A DNA stretch of 64,000 nucleotides. It comes from Auriscalpium vulgare. Lineage: Eukaryota > Basidiomycota > Agaricomycetes > Russulales > Auriscalpiaceae. The stretch covers positions 62,001 through 126,000 of the forward strand of contig JAHBBC010000033.1 in the NCBI GenBank assembly GCA_019915015.1. The letters are read 5' to 3'. This document shows, in pieces, positions 45,757 to 56,030 of the stretch. How positions within the stretch are numbered: the stretch's first letter is position 1; each line of letters starts with the position of its first letter. A model generated the notes under the pieces. The model did not search any database and was not told where the DNA came from. It saw only the letters and a program-made list of their open reading frames with translations. Position numbers and translations under genes: made by a program.

Positions 45757-47826
45757 ATGCTCAAGGACTTTCTTGTCCCGCCATTTGACCCACGCTATCA
45801 GGAGATAGAGCAGACGTTGTCAACGGACCCAGACCAGGTGCGTCGCTGTCTGACTACGATTTCGTTCCAAAAATAACACAAGTCTAGGTCATCCAGCGCG
45901 CAAAAGGCGGGGAGGTGCTTGCCCTCCAGGTCTTAACAATCTCGTGCGAGAGGTACCAAGCTCTTCAAACCCTAGAAATTTTGGATGTCTTCTGTGACCA
46001 TCTCGCAGCCTCTAGGATACCCCATCCCCTCCCCCTCGATTTGCCCCCCGCAGCGCTCACCGCCCTCGGCTGCAACTTCTGGAGTTTCCTCGCCCTGAAA
46101 GCCCTCACCGACAAGGACAAAATCTCACTTTCCAACGCCGCCCGATTCACTGCGCGGATCGCAGAGGATTGGGAGAACATCTGCCAGTGGGCCATTTTCT
46201 GGGACACGTTCAGTCTGAGGCTGTCGCCCCACGAGCAAGCTTCACTCTATCACCTAATCATCGAGGCAGTTTGCATTGTCGTGTATCACGAACCCACACG
46301 CGCTCGTGTCCTGAAGACCGACGGGTTCCTGGAGCTCATCACATCTCTCTGGATGAAGAATCCCACTGGCACCGCTGGCACGATATCGCCTGCTGTAGGG
46401 ACCGACAGGTGCGCCGGGCTCCTGTGGATCATCCTTGTGCATGTCCCAAAGGACGATCGCTCGCTCTCCATGGATCGCTTCATCAAGGCAGCCGGCGGGT
46501 TCCCCCCGCGAATTGCACGCCTCGCGCTGTCACGTCTACACGCCGTCACCAAGGAACTTGACGGCGGCCCCGCACAGGCATACATGATACACCTGAGCGT
46601 ACTGGACATCTTCACAAAGAACACAGCGCGCCTATTGCGCGTCGCTCTCGTCCAACAGTGTGGCGTGTCGGTGCTCACGCGCGGAATCGTGGCGCTCGCG
46701 AATAGGCGAGATCACGAGCAACGCACGACCCGCGATGTCCTGCTCTTGTCTTTGAAGGTTCTGCTACGGCTCATCAACACAGGCGACAGCGTCCGTTGGA
46801 TGGCCTGTGCGGTGCGCGAGGGTCTCATACGCGCGTACGGTGACCTCTCTCCCGTGTTCAAGCGCTACGAGGCAGAGCAGCAGCGCACTGCGCTCCACCT
46901 GCTCCGGGACATACTACCAATGTACCTGGTGTACCCTCGGATTATCGATGCGGTGGATGGGAACTTTCGCGGTTTGACGAACAAGCCAGCGCCGAAGAAC
47001 AAGGGAAGTTTGCTGAAGGCATGGACGGTCCTAGAGCGTCGAGCGAGGCTTAGTGCTCGGCTGAAGGACAAATGGGACGCTGTCAAGAACATGGCATACT
47101 GCAGTAACGTGAGTGCGGGTCCGATCGCGGAACTATGCGCTGACGCGGCTACTCCTCAGTGCACCAAATATGTCGACAAAAGCTTCTTGAAGACATGCGC
47201 AAGGTGCAGGGATGTGTACTACTGCTCAACAGCGTGTCAGATCACGGCATGGGAAGTGCACAAGAAAATGTGCCCTCTCCGTGAGCAGCTGTGTATGTGC
47301 CACCGTGTTTTCTCTCTCCCGTCCTATCTAACCCACTTGAGCAGTGCTTAGAGACCTCCCTTCGCGCAACGACCGCAATTTCCTCAACTGGATCGCATTA
47401 CAAAACGCGCGGCACGAATCTGCCGACCTTCATACCCAGGCTGCCGAACTTTACCCTGATACCGCCCTTCCCGACATATGTGTCGTATTCCATTGCACCG
47501 ACGCATCACCCCATCTCTCTGTCCTGTATCTCGGCGACTATAAGATGCCGAGCATGGGCCGTGCAGAGGTGACGCTCGCTGAGAGCATCGTGCAACGCGC
47601 ACGAGCAACACCGGGGGGTGCAACGCTTATCGTGTCTCGCACGAAACTAGGCAAACGGGAAATGCTCTCGCTGATGCTCGTTACACCGTCGATTTGGGAT
47701 GAATCGGGGGAAGCAAATCAGCGCATCTTGGACTCAATGATGATGGAGGCGGGTGACTCGGAAGACCAGAGGAAGGATTCGGACGAAGCGGAGGTGAAGG
47801 GCGAGAGGGATGGCGACGATGGCTAG
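45757..47826 (+). CDS. MYND-finger protein, copy 2, intact
   Basis: Exons 45757-45837, 45888-47108, 47160-47292 and 47345-47826 give an open reading of about 638 residues. The long second exon encodes a helical, armadillo-like region (DVFCDHLAASRIP, WENICQWAIFWDTF, LYHLIIEAVCIVVY, REGLIRAY). The MYND finger follows at residues about 432-475: YCSN|CTKY gives the first C-x2-C across the intron, then CARC, YYCSTAC, H and C. The C-terminal domain (LHTQAAELYPDTALPDICV, LVTPSIWDESG) is shared with copies 1 and 3 and ends in an acidic tail. These are probably cytosolic or nuclear protein-interaction factors. I do not recognise a specific orthologous group. Confidence 0.8.
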
Positions 47827-48289
47827 TCGGGGGCAGGATCTCATGCGCATGCATCATGGCGTATCCGCGATTCTTGCCAGGAGCACGTTAATTCTCTGCT
47901 CCCCGCGGGCGACCGTGATTGGATTTCGCTTCACATTGCCCCCTTCATGCTGGTTATCAACGCGCACGACGCGACGACGGAGGCCGACAGGCAGAATCAG
48001 GCCGCAAGCAGTAGTGTCGACTCGGCGGCTCCTGCTCGCGGTCGTTCGCTTGCCCGTTCGTTCTCGGAGGCGGTAGTTGCGCAACGGTATCACCATGGGT
48101 CTCCTCCCATGGTGTTTTAGCCGCGGTGGTGGAAGAGAAGTTGGCTCGCGAATTTTTATTGAATAAGTTGTCGGAGGACTCGGGGAAGATAATGTGCACG
48201 ATCTGCAGTTATTATTCCAATCTACATATTTTCTTCGTGTCCTTGGCGGGTCTTCTACGTTTCGTGTAAATGCACCGCTCGGTGACGGC
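47827..48289. other. No supported gene
   Basis: Between the convergent ends of MYND copy 2 and the FAD-linked oxidase. One imperfect palindrome (caccatgggtctcctcccatggtg, near 48091-48114) could form a hairpin downstream of both genes. Confidence 0.4.
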
Positions 48290-50045
48290 CTACGCAGCTG
48301 GCTTGATCGCAAACCATTTCGCAAAGATCATATCTGGGTCGTACTTCTTCTTGATCTCCTGCAAGCGTGTCATATTGGGCCCAAACAGCGCCCTCGTCTG
48401 CTCGTCCGACAGCACACTGTCCGCGTTCGGAGCGAAACTGTTCGGCACGTCGCTGTCTGCAACGATCGTAGTTCATCCATGTCAGTATTATCCCGCACAG
48501 CGCGGGTCAAGTCAAGGGGAGAACGCACTGTAATTGGCGTATCCGACATTCGCCCTCGCGTTGCCCACGATGATTTGCGACAGCTGGTCGGCAATATCGC
48601 GCACTCGGCGCAGGGCGTCGGGCGTGTCGTTATCGTATTTGATTGACATCAAGGTGGACAAGCTCCTGCTCCGGTTGAACGCCGTAGCCTCTGGCGGCAC
48701 GCTGGCGACTTTCCCGAGTGACCAGTGCTCGAAGATGCATGTGACATGGATGTCAGGGTTCGCTTTTGATGCTTCATAGACCGCGTCGCGGACCTGGAGG
48801 GCGATCTTTGTCGAGGGCCGGGGGAGGAACACAGACTTCAGATAGTAATTGCCGCCGTGCGGCACCCAAGCATCCTATTCGCGGATAAGTTGGCGCCAAA
48901 TGTCAAGTGCATATGTAGGTGAGCGTACTTGCATGGTATTTGCCTCATCGTAGGACATTGCCTTGCACATGTCCGCAATGACAAATTCTTTCGAGGAAGA
49001 CGCGTCAGTTTACGTTGCAAATGACGCGAAGGAGGCTGTGGGCCTACTGTTTTCAAAGAAAGGCTTGAAATGCTCCCTTCCCTCTTCTTCTGACCCGTTG
49101 TAGAACAGGACCATAATGATACACGGCTGTACGTCGCAATGAGAACAGCAACGCCGTGGTCGAACGTTTCCACTCACATTGCCTCCTGGACCTAGAGCAG
49201 CTCCAAGATGTGCCGTTTCCTTCTCCGAAAAGCCTTGGTCAAACTTTTCTTCGATGAGGCGCATCAAATCCTCCATCGCGGGCGGGGCAAGGACAAGAGA
49301 GCCCGCGAACACCGTGGTCGATTGGGCGTGCAGCTGGAACACGAACTCGGTGACCACTCCAAAATTAGACCCGCCCCCGCGCAATGCCCAGAATAGATCG
49401 GTGTTCTGGGAGGCGGACGCAATGAGCTTCTCCCCAGAGGCCATCACAACCGTTGCCTGGATGAGGTGGTCGATGACGAGTCCATACTGGCCGGTTAGGT
49501 ATCCGAAGCCGCCGCCGAGCGTCAGCCTAAGAGTAATGTCAAAAAAGGCATCATCAAACAGAGATATCAACGCACCCGCCAACACCGGTCTACTCATAGA
49601 TGGTCTCGTCAAAGCGCCGAAATCAAGTGAAGCATAAAACGTGACGCACATGACTGACAGTCCCGCTCGTCATAACCAGTCCATGATTTATCGCGGCCCC
49701 ATTGACGTCGCTCCAAAGGGCGCCTCCTCCAACGTACGCAAGTTTGCCCTCAGGGTCGATCCTGACGCCGTTCAGATGCCGCGACAGGTCGACTACCAGC
49801 CCGCCTTCGATCGAAGACGAGCCAGCGGGGTTGTGCCCGCCGCCCTTGACAGCAATGTGCAGTCCCTGCGCCTGCGCGTACAGAAGCGCTGCGCGCACGT
49901 CGTCCTCGTTCTTGACGAATGCCACGACCGCGGCGCGGCGCTGTGAGTTTGCCGCCCAGCGCTTCAGAGAAGATTCGTAGTCGGGATGGCTGGGATTGAC
50001 GATGTCGCCACGGAAGGCGCGTTCAAAGGAGGCGAAGTCGGACAT
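48290..50045 (-). CDS. FAD-linked oxidase (berberine-bridge-enzyme-like family)
   Basis: Start MSDFASFERAFRGD at 50045. The FAD-binding part has VKGGGHNPAG, whose His is the usual site of covalent flavin attachment, then VDLSRHLNGV and LAYVGGGALW. The PP-loop continues across two introns through a 14-nt microexon (49589-49576): SH|TGVGG|LTLGGGFGYL. Next come DNLI-like VIDHLIQATVV, NTDLFWALRGGGSNFGVV, the substrate domain, and a C-terminal BBE-type segment (ARANVGYANYSAF, then LFGPNMTRLQEIKKKYDPD) ending IKPAA and a stop at 48292-48290. There are about seven exons. Relatives oxidise alcohols, sugars or alkaloid-type amines using O2 in the secretory pathway or cytosol. No signal peptide is seen here, and the second covalent Cys of typical BBEs is replaced by Gly or Thr, so the flavin is probably attached once. 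Confidence 0.85.
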
Positions 50046-50479
50046 CGTGGCGAAGAATGCTGAGGTTCAGATGCGAGAGCGCGTTTATATCTGGTCGCTC
50101 GAGCCTATCTCAGATCTGTCAGCGCCCGTGCAGTGATATTATGATCAAGCTTGCCCCGCATGCATGTGTTGACAGATTGGTCTGTTCGCACAACCGACCG
50201 TCACTTAGTATGACGACTTCGTATCTGCTGATATCCCTTGAATCAAGGACGTCGTGATGTAAGGGGCGTTGTGAAGTATGGGCGCACCAGAGGACATCAA
50301 AGCATCAACACACGCACTTTCCGGTCGACATGGACTCCACAGCGCCAGTGGGCGCACGATGCGCTCAGGGCTCTTCGAGGAAGGGAAAATTGAACTGAGC
50401 ATTAATATCATGATGATGACAGCGGAGATACTAGTCGAAGGCTGCGGCCAGAGGCTCGAAAGTGGCCTCTAAACATACG

Positions 50480-50740
50480 TCACTGTAATTCCGGCTTCTC
50501 GATGCAGCATCCCATCTTTCCCTGCTTATATCCGCTCCGATGGTGAAGAGGTCGTTGGGATCTTTCGGCCCGCAATTCGGCTCGAGCATGTCAGCCTCGC
50601 TAGAGTACGCGCCACGGTCGCTCGCCAGTGAGGTTGATGAGCAGCTTGACGGTGAAGTTGTGCTGGATCTGTTCGACATGGGTCGAGTTGAGCCACGTCT
50701 GGCTGAGCAACATCTGAATGTTAGAGGGCATGCCACCCAG
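50480..50740 (-). pseudogene. C-terminal fragment of a second FAD-linked oxidase
   Basis: SQTWLNSTHVEQIQHNF then, after a frame change, GAYSSEADMLEPN, KDPNDLFTIG and ERWDA match the end of secreted FAD-linked oxidases (EADxxEPxxQ ... YDPxDLF ... ERWD), with the fWGxNYxRLxxIKxK part deleted. No N-terminal FAD domain is nearby. It lies directly upstream (in the minus sense) of the intact oxidase but belongs to a different subgroup. Confidence 0.65.
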
Positions 50741-50934
50741 CGCAGCGGACTACGCACATGAAGATAGACAGCATATGTCACAAGACACGCACACTCGCAG
50801 TCGGGCTGCGCGCATCCAATGGTGACCGGACAGTGGAAGCTGTTTCTCGTGCGGGCCAACTCCACCCGAGACCGTCATTTGATTCGGGCCATCCTCGACC
50901 GGTTGGTTGGGCGGAGCAGTGGCGGGGCACCCCG

Positions 50935-50973
50935 CTCGCGAAGGACGTATCCACCAAGAATGAGATAATGCGT
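50935..50973 (-). pseudogene. GGYI-family relic, first 13 codons (copy 7)
   Basis: THYLILGGYVLRE on the minus strand aligns with MHHLILGGYILRE of copy 6 and MHYLIFGGYILCE of copy 3, with the start ATG changed to ACG. Similarity ends right after, at a GC-rich junction. It is 25 kb from the nearest other copy. Confidence 0.55.
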
Positions 50974-52213
50974 CGCTTCGGTCACTCGGTGAGCGATACA
51001 ACGATCGAATGAGGAGTGGAGGAAGGGAGCGGGGCCGAGGGCATGCCGCATTTCGATCCACGTGGCGCCGGTATTGATCGGGCCGTTGGCATGCCCTCGC
51101 CGAGCGAAAGTCGGATACAGGAGGAGGGCGCTGGGGGGCGCTGGGAGGAGGGGAAGGTTGCGGGACTGGCTGTGACAATGTGCTGGGACGGGACGGTGGT
51201 GGGCACGGGGCCGGCGGCGTGCTCGAAACGTAGTCGCCAGGGCTGCGGGGCGGAAGAAGGGGATAGTTGGTGAGACAGTTTGACGAAGGCTCGCTCAGAG
51301 TGGGTCAATGCGAGCCGTTCATCGCAAAGTGGCGGTTCCCGTCGTCTACCCAGCGTGGGGTTGGGCAGGCTTGGGCACTGAGTTGGAATGCAATCAGATA
51401 TGCAGCATATTGTGAGAAGAGAATAGGGCCGTTGCGCACCTGCTGCTGCCCCATCCAATTCCTCGCATTCTATCTTCCTCTCTACATGTTAAGTTGTCCT
51501 CCCCTTGACGCTATACGTGGTGATTCCAGTAGTTTTGAGGCGGGATAAGACGGGCGTTGAACGTTCAACAGAAGTGCGAGGGCTCGAGAAATGAGGGGCA
51601 GCCTGATCGCAGCCATGGCAGCGAAGCCATGGAGTTCCTGTGGAGGTCATGCAATAGAAGTTCTTGGCCGTGGCGATTGAACGCGCATCGCGAGCGTTGA
51701 CTCAGACGTTGGGCGACAATTGGGCGAGGTCACTGGGCGACAACAGGCGACAACTTGAAGGATGTTTCGGCATCGGCCGAACGGTCTTGTAATATTGCCA
51801 TCTCTCTCTCCCAAGCTCGTGACTTCGCGTCCGAGCCGTCAGACTCACCTACCAGATACAAAGTATGCGCACAGAAACCCTGCACGGACGGACGATTGCC
51901 AGGTGGCCGGACTACTAGCTTGTTATCAGGCTTCGCTGCTGGCAGTCGCAGAGCCCGCAACAGTCTGGGCTTTCTACTCGCCTTCTGTTATTCTTCCTTT
52001 CCCCTTGCTGCTGTGGCGCAGTAGGAAATAACGTCTCTGTTCTGGCTCTCTAGGGCCATCGAATGTTGCTTTCGGTCCTCCAAACTCCTTGGTCGTCTCA
52101 CGGCGCTTCATTGACGACCAGGCTCAGTACGTCAATGCCAGCACTTCATCGACCCATGGTCCGTGGCTCACAATATCAATACGCTCGTGCCCGACCGTCA
52201 ATCCGACATTAAG
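50974..52213. other. No supported gene
   Basis: GC-rich left part with overlapping ORFs on both strands, none with a family. 51690-51760 contains a short repeated phrase (gggcgacaa, ggcgacaa). Nothing else seen. Confidence 0.35.
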
Positions 52214-52640
52214 ATGGCGCCACGAGACCCACGCCAGCAGTCTGTCGCCGTCGTCGGCGCAGGATGCGCAGGCCTCATCACCGCACATGTCCTTATTCCA
52301 GACGGATTTAAGGAGGTGCAGGTGCTCACGCGCGACATGGCCGTTGGCGGCGTCTGGGCGGACGCGCGCGTCTACCCCGGTATGCAGGTGAACAGGTATG
52401 TGTGCCAACTCCTGCGACACGCTTGCTCTGTGAAAATTATCGTTCAGCCTGAACGGCGAATTCAGTTTTTCTGCAATTCCAAGCAAGCCCGACCGCTGGC
52501 GACGCCATGCGGGCTGTCACGGCGCGCGCACGCAGAACGTCGACGAGCGCATGCCGCACCGAACACCTGCCCGACTGTTCGACAGGGCCTGGCATGGCCG
52601 CGAAGCATATACAAGGCAAGTTCTCGTTCTGCGGGATCAG
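52214..52640 (+). pseudogene. N-terminal fragment of a flavin-containing monooxygenase
   Basis: ATG 52214 opens MAPRDPRQQSVAVVGAGCAG, the GxGxxG dinucleotide fold that binds FAD, followed by HVLIPDGFKEVQVLTRD, GGVWADARVYPG and a donor-like gtatgt. Beyond that, only scattered pieces in changing frames fit the family (GDAMRAV, IQGKFSF). The NADPH site and the rest of the roughly 500-residue enzyme are missing. Confidence 0.7.
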
Positions 52641-52888
52641 GTCTCGGTGCTGAGGACGCCGTCCGCCGGCGCATCCCAGCGCAGCTGCACGCCACAGAGG
52701 ACGAGGTGTGCCTGCCAATTGGGGCACTCGACGTCGGCGCTGCCTCTCGGTACGGCCATTTTCCAAAGCATGTTCACGGCCGTCAAGGACGTCACAGTTT
52801 CCGCAATCAACTGATGTTTGGTTGGCCGTGCAGCTCTGCGCACTTGCGCCATTCAAATATCTCCAATATTATTTTGAAGGACATGGTC

Positions 52889-52933
52889 GAAGCGAAATCG
52901 GCCGAAGCGAAATCGGTCGAAGCGAAATTCGTC
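52889..52933. repeat. 15-bp tandem repeat, three units
   Basis: The unit gaagcgaaatcggcc occurs three times with small changes. It is followed by gtcgacc, and the plus-strand reading is SAEAK repeats. Confidence 0.8.
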
Positions 52934-53403
52934 GACCCGTTGCCGATTTGTCGAAGGTAATTATCGTGTGGTTCCTGGACGACGAGGTCACGAAGGACGA
53001 GGTGATGCAACGGCCAAACCCGGTTTGTCGTTCAGTTATTTTGTCGCCCGGCGTTGAACAGCATGATGTATAGGCGAGCAAGCTGCGAATCGAGATACAT
53101 ATGTCAACGGCTATGGCGACTCGGAAATACCATACAATATCAGCACTACGGAAGTAAACTGATGTTGTCCCTGACCCAGACAATCAGTCATACCACGCCT
53201 GAGTCAATCATGTGAGTGCGAAGGAAAGGCCGATCGCTGTGGCAAACTTGATATCGGCATATCCGACGCGCTCGTTGTCCTGAGCTTCTCAAGAAAAAGG
53301 CTCTCCAGTCTTTGACGAAAGCAACTGATGTTCTGCGAACTTGCGTCAATCAGCGAAGTCATCAAGGACATCGAATAACTGACTTTCAATCCGGGTCAAC
53401 GTT
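52934..53403. other. No supported gene
   Basis: 3' flank of the truncated MYND copy 3; no family, no clear splice structure. Confidence 0.35.
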
Positions 53404-54520
53404 TCAAATGTCGTTTTCCAGGCGCGGCTCCGTCTTTCCCACAATCGAAGTCACAGCACGGAAATCCATTTCTGTCATATTCTCGCGAGGAGGATACCAT
53501 ATTGACGGCGAAACAAGCATGATTGAATAGATTGACGACACGGCCGGTGCCAATGGTGTGAAGCACCGAATCAGTGTTGTGCCCTCGCTTCTCCAAGCAA
53601 GTCCGGCCATGCTACGTGCGACTTCCGAGTCCTTCAGTCGTGTGTCGTCACTATAATCGCCGAGGTGAAGGGAGACGGTGGGTTGAGGAAGGTGATAGTT
53701 GAAGTCAATGCCGATGTTGGAGAGCGGGACACCGGGATATTTTTTTTCAGCTGCGGAGAGCAGGTCATCGAGTTTGGTTATGGCCTGATGCACGGCAAGC
53801 CGTTGAAGAAATGTGTTGTCTCCGCTGGTCGGGAAATTTTTCCCGAGTCGTAAAACTGTGTGCCAGGTGATGAGCCTAAAGCCGGTAAGGTACTAGACAG
53901 AATCAGATAGCGATGACACGTACATAGTTGCTGTCGGGCCTTGCACGGCGTCTTATGCTCACGCCAATGGGCGGTCTGGCAGCTTTGCGAACAATAGAGT
54001 GCATCCTTGCATCGAGCGCATCTTTTCAGGGCAACCCTCTCGCCAGATGAGTCGCACTGGGTAGACTCTGAGTCAAGCACGCGTTGCGGAGATAAATATT
54101 AGTACACACACTCTGACAGTACGCTTGCTTTGCATCCCATCCAGCCTTGAGGTATCGGCAGAGCTTTGCCTTCTCCTCTAGGCAAAGCCATGCTTCGTTC
54201 AATGTGCTCCCTTTGATGCTCCGAGTCGCCGCCGCATCCATGTTCAGTGCGCGTATATTCTCATCTATGACCTTGGCAATCGAGGGGTAAACGACATAGG
54301 CCGAGAGGACGCTTGTGAGGAACCATTTGATCCGTCGACGTTCAGCCGCGCTATAATTTCCAAGTGCCGGAGAGAGTGCGACATATGCCTGAAGTAGGCC
54401 CTCGCGCAAAGCGGTCTGCAGGGAACGGATAGTATTGCCGGACATCATGTGTGCGAGGAATCCGAAAGTCGAGGTGACGGCGGCGCGTGTCCCACCATCC
54501 TCGTGGTCACCTCTGTTTGC
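53404..54520 (-). pseudogene. MYND-finger protein, copy 3, 5' half missing
   Basis: The minus strand begins within the helical region (NRGDHED, then REGLLQAYVALSP) at about 54520. It continues through the MYND finger (YCQS|C split by the same intron, then CARCKDALYCSQSC, H, C) and the shared C-terminal domain (LLSAAEKKYPGVPLSNIG, LVSPSIWYPP), ending at 53404. About 230 N-terminal residues are absent. Homology stops where a GC-rich, simple-sequence block begins. What remains has no internal stop, so the break may be recent. Confidence 0.7.
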
Positions 54521-54524
54521 AAGT

Positions 54525-55256
54525 AGTGGTGGACGGGCCTTGGCTTGGCCTGAAGCCAGTGGCTTTGGCTTGGCTTCCGAGGGCTTGGGCCTGTCCTGAG
54601 GTCAAGCCAGGCCAAGCAAGGAGGCCTTGGCCTGGCTTTGGTTTGGCTTTGGCTCAGGCCATTGGCCCAGGCACAGAGTCATGTGATCTCACTGAACAAA
54701 TGTAACGGGCTTTGACTAGCCCATCACTTGCCTTTGTTGCTTCCGAGGATGACAAGGATGATCAATGACGGACAGGAACGCACAGCAAAGCCGATAAAGA
54801 TGACGAGCGCAACACACAGGAACGCGCAGCGGAGACGACAAGGGCAAGGGCGACGTGCAGGGGCGCGCAGTGAGACGACAAGCAGGGATGTGGGGGCATG
54901 GGTGCGCGGCGAGGAGGACGTGCCGAGCGCAGCAAGGGCGATGAGCAGGGGTGCGTGATGAGCGCATCGGGCAAGGCACAGCGCCGCAACAAGCAGGGTT
55001 GCAGGGTGCGCAGCGGCGGCAACAAGCACGCCGGGCACGCAGCGAGGGCCACTCCACACAGGCTCTGTTCCCTTGTCCCATCCTTGCCCTCATGAAGCCC
55101 CTCTAAACATAACCATGAATTGTTAACTCTTCTGTCCAACTTGATCAGCACACCAGCCAGCCATGATCCCGCACCCCAAAAGCCCAGGGCCTGAGGGCTT
55201 GGCTTGGGCTTCAGGCAGCTGAAGCCAGGCCAAAGCCTCTTGCGGTGATACGCTAT
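54525..55256. mobile_element. Candidate non-autonomous element or GC-rich repeat block
   Basis: The left 150 bp is a mosaic of ggcttggc and ggccttggc words, and the right 80 bp (55170-55250) has the same words in inverse orientation (gccaggccaaagcc and its complement). This gives long imperfect terminal inverted repeats around about 480 bp of unrelated sequence. It sits exactly where MYND copy 3 loses homology. No transposase and no clear target duplication were found, so insertion is suggested, not shown. Confidence 0.4.
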
Positions 55257-56030
55257 CACCCGGGACGGACCCTAGCGGGGCGTGCGGCGAGTGCCTCACA
55301 GGACAACAACCACCAACACTGCCTCCTATACGTCGCGATCCGGTCCGGGTGACTAGTCTTGCTGAGGGGGGAAGGTGTTCGTGTCGCTGTTGCGCTTCGT
55401 GCCCTCCCCGCGGTCGTGCGGGGCCACCTCCTACCGCCTAAACACCAAACTAAACACTCACCTGCCTGGGGATGCCCTCTACGGGATCCTCCTCCGAGTG
55501 CTTCGCACCCGTGTGCGAAGCGTCCGCCTATGGGCCGTCGCACCCCCTCTTGCCTGTCCGCCTGCCTACCTGTTCCCACATCGGTGGGGTCCTTCCTTCC
55601 TAAGTCTGGTAGCGCCTCAGGCTACAGTTTCTGTGAGGTAAAGGGTGTGGGTGGCTTGCGCCGCCCACAGGTTGATTGGGTTGCTACGTCTCGCGCAGCT
55701 CCCTAAGTAGTGGCTCTACCTACGTCGCTAAGCCCTCCCGATCTAGCCCGTTCCGGTGATCCGTTCCGTCGCCAGTCCCGGTTGCTCCTGGGTCGCCGGA
55801 CCACGTTCCCATCACCCCCGCTCCCGCGACCCTGCGCCTCGCATGCTGCTTCCCCGTCTCGCGACGTCTCGCTACACGCTTGCCCGCGGCCTGAACCTAT
55901 CATTTCTCCCCCCAACTGAAACTGCAACTGTCCCCAGTTGCCAGGAACCGTGCGGAAGCGGCATATAAGGGCTCGCGACCTTTCGCGATAACGTCGCTTG
56001 TAGCATCCCTTTGCCGATTTCTGTCCCGCG
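55257..56030. other. LTR-like or promoter region with gypsy 3'-end signature
   Basis: 55905-55942 (tctcccccc aactgaaac ... tgtccccagttgcc) matches 61191-61229, which lies next to a gypsy integrase end; on the minus strand it reads as a short inverted repeat followed by a purine-rich GGGGGGAG tract, as at the start of a 3' LTR. The 600 bp to the left could be LTR. A TATAA box at 55964-55968 lies 63 bp before the ATG at 56031. Confidence 0.45.

Noticed and set aside
48091..48114. Hairpin as a bacterial-type terminator
   Set aside because: The genome is eukaryotic; palindrome noted but no terminator role is claimed.
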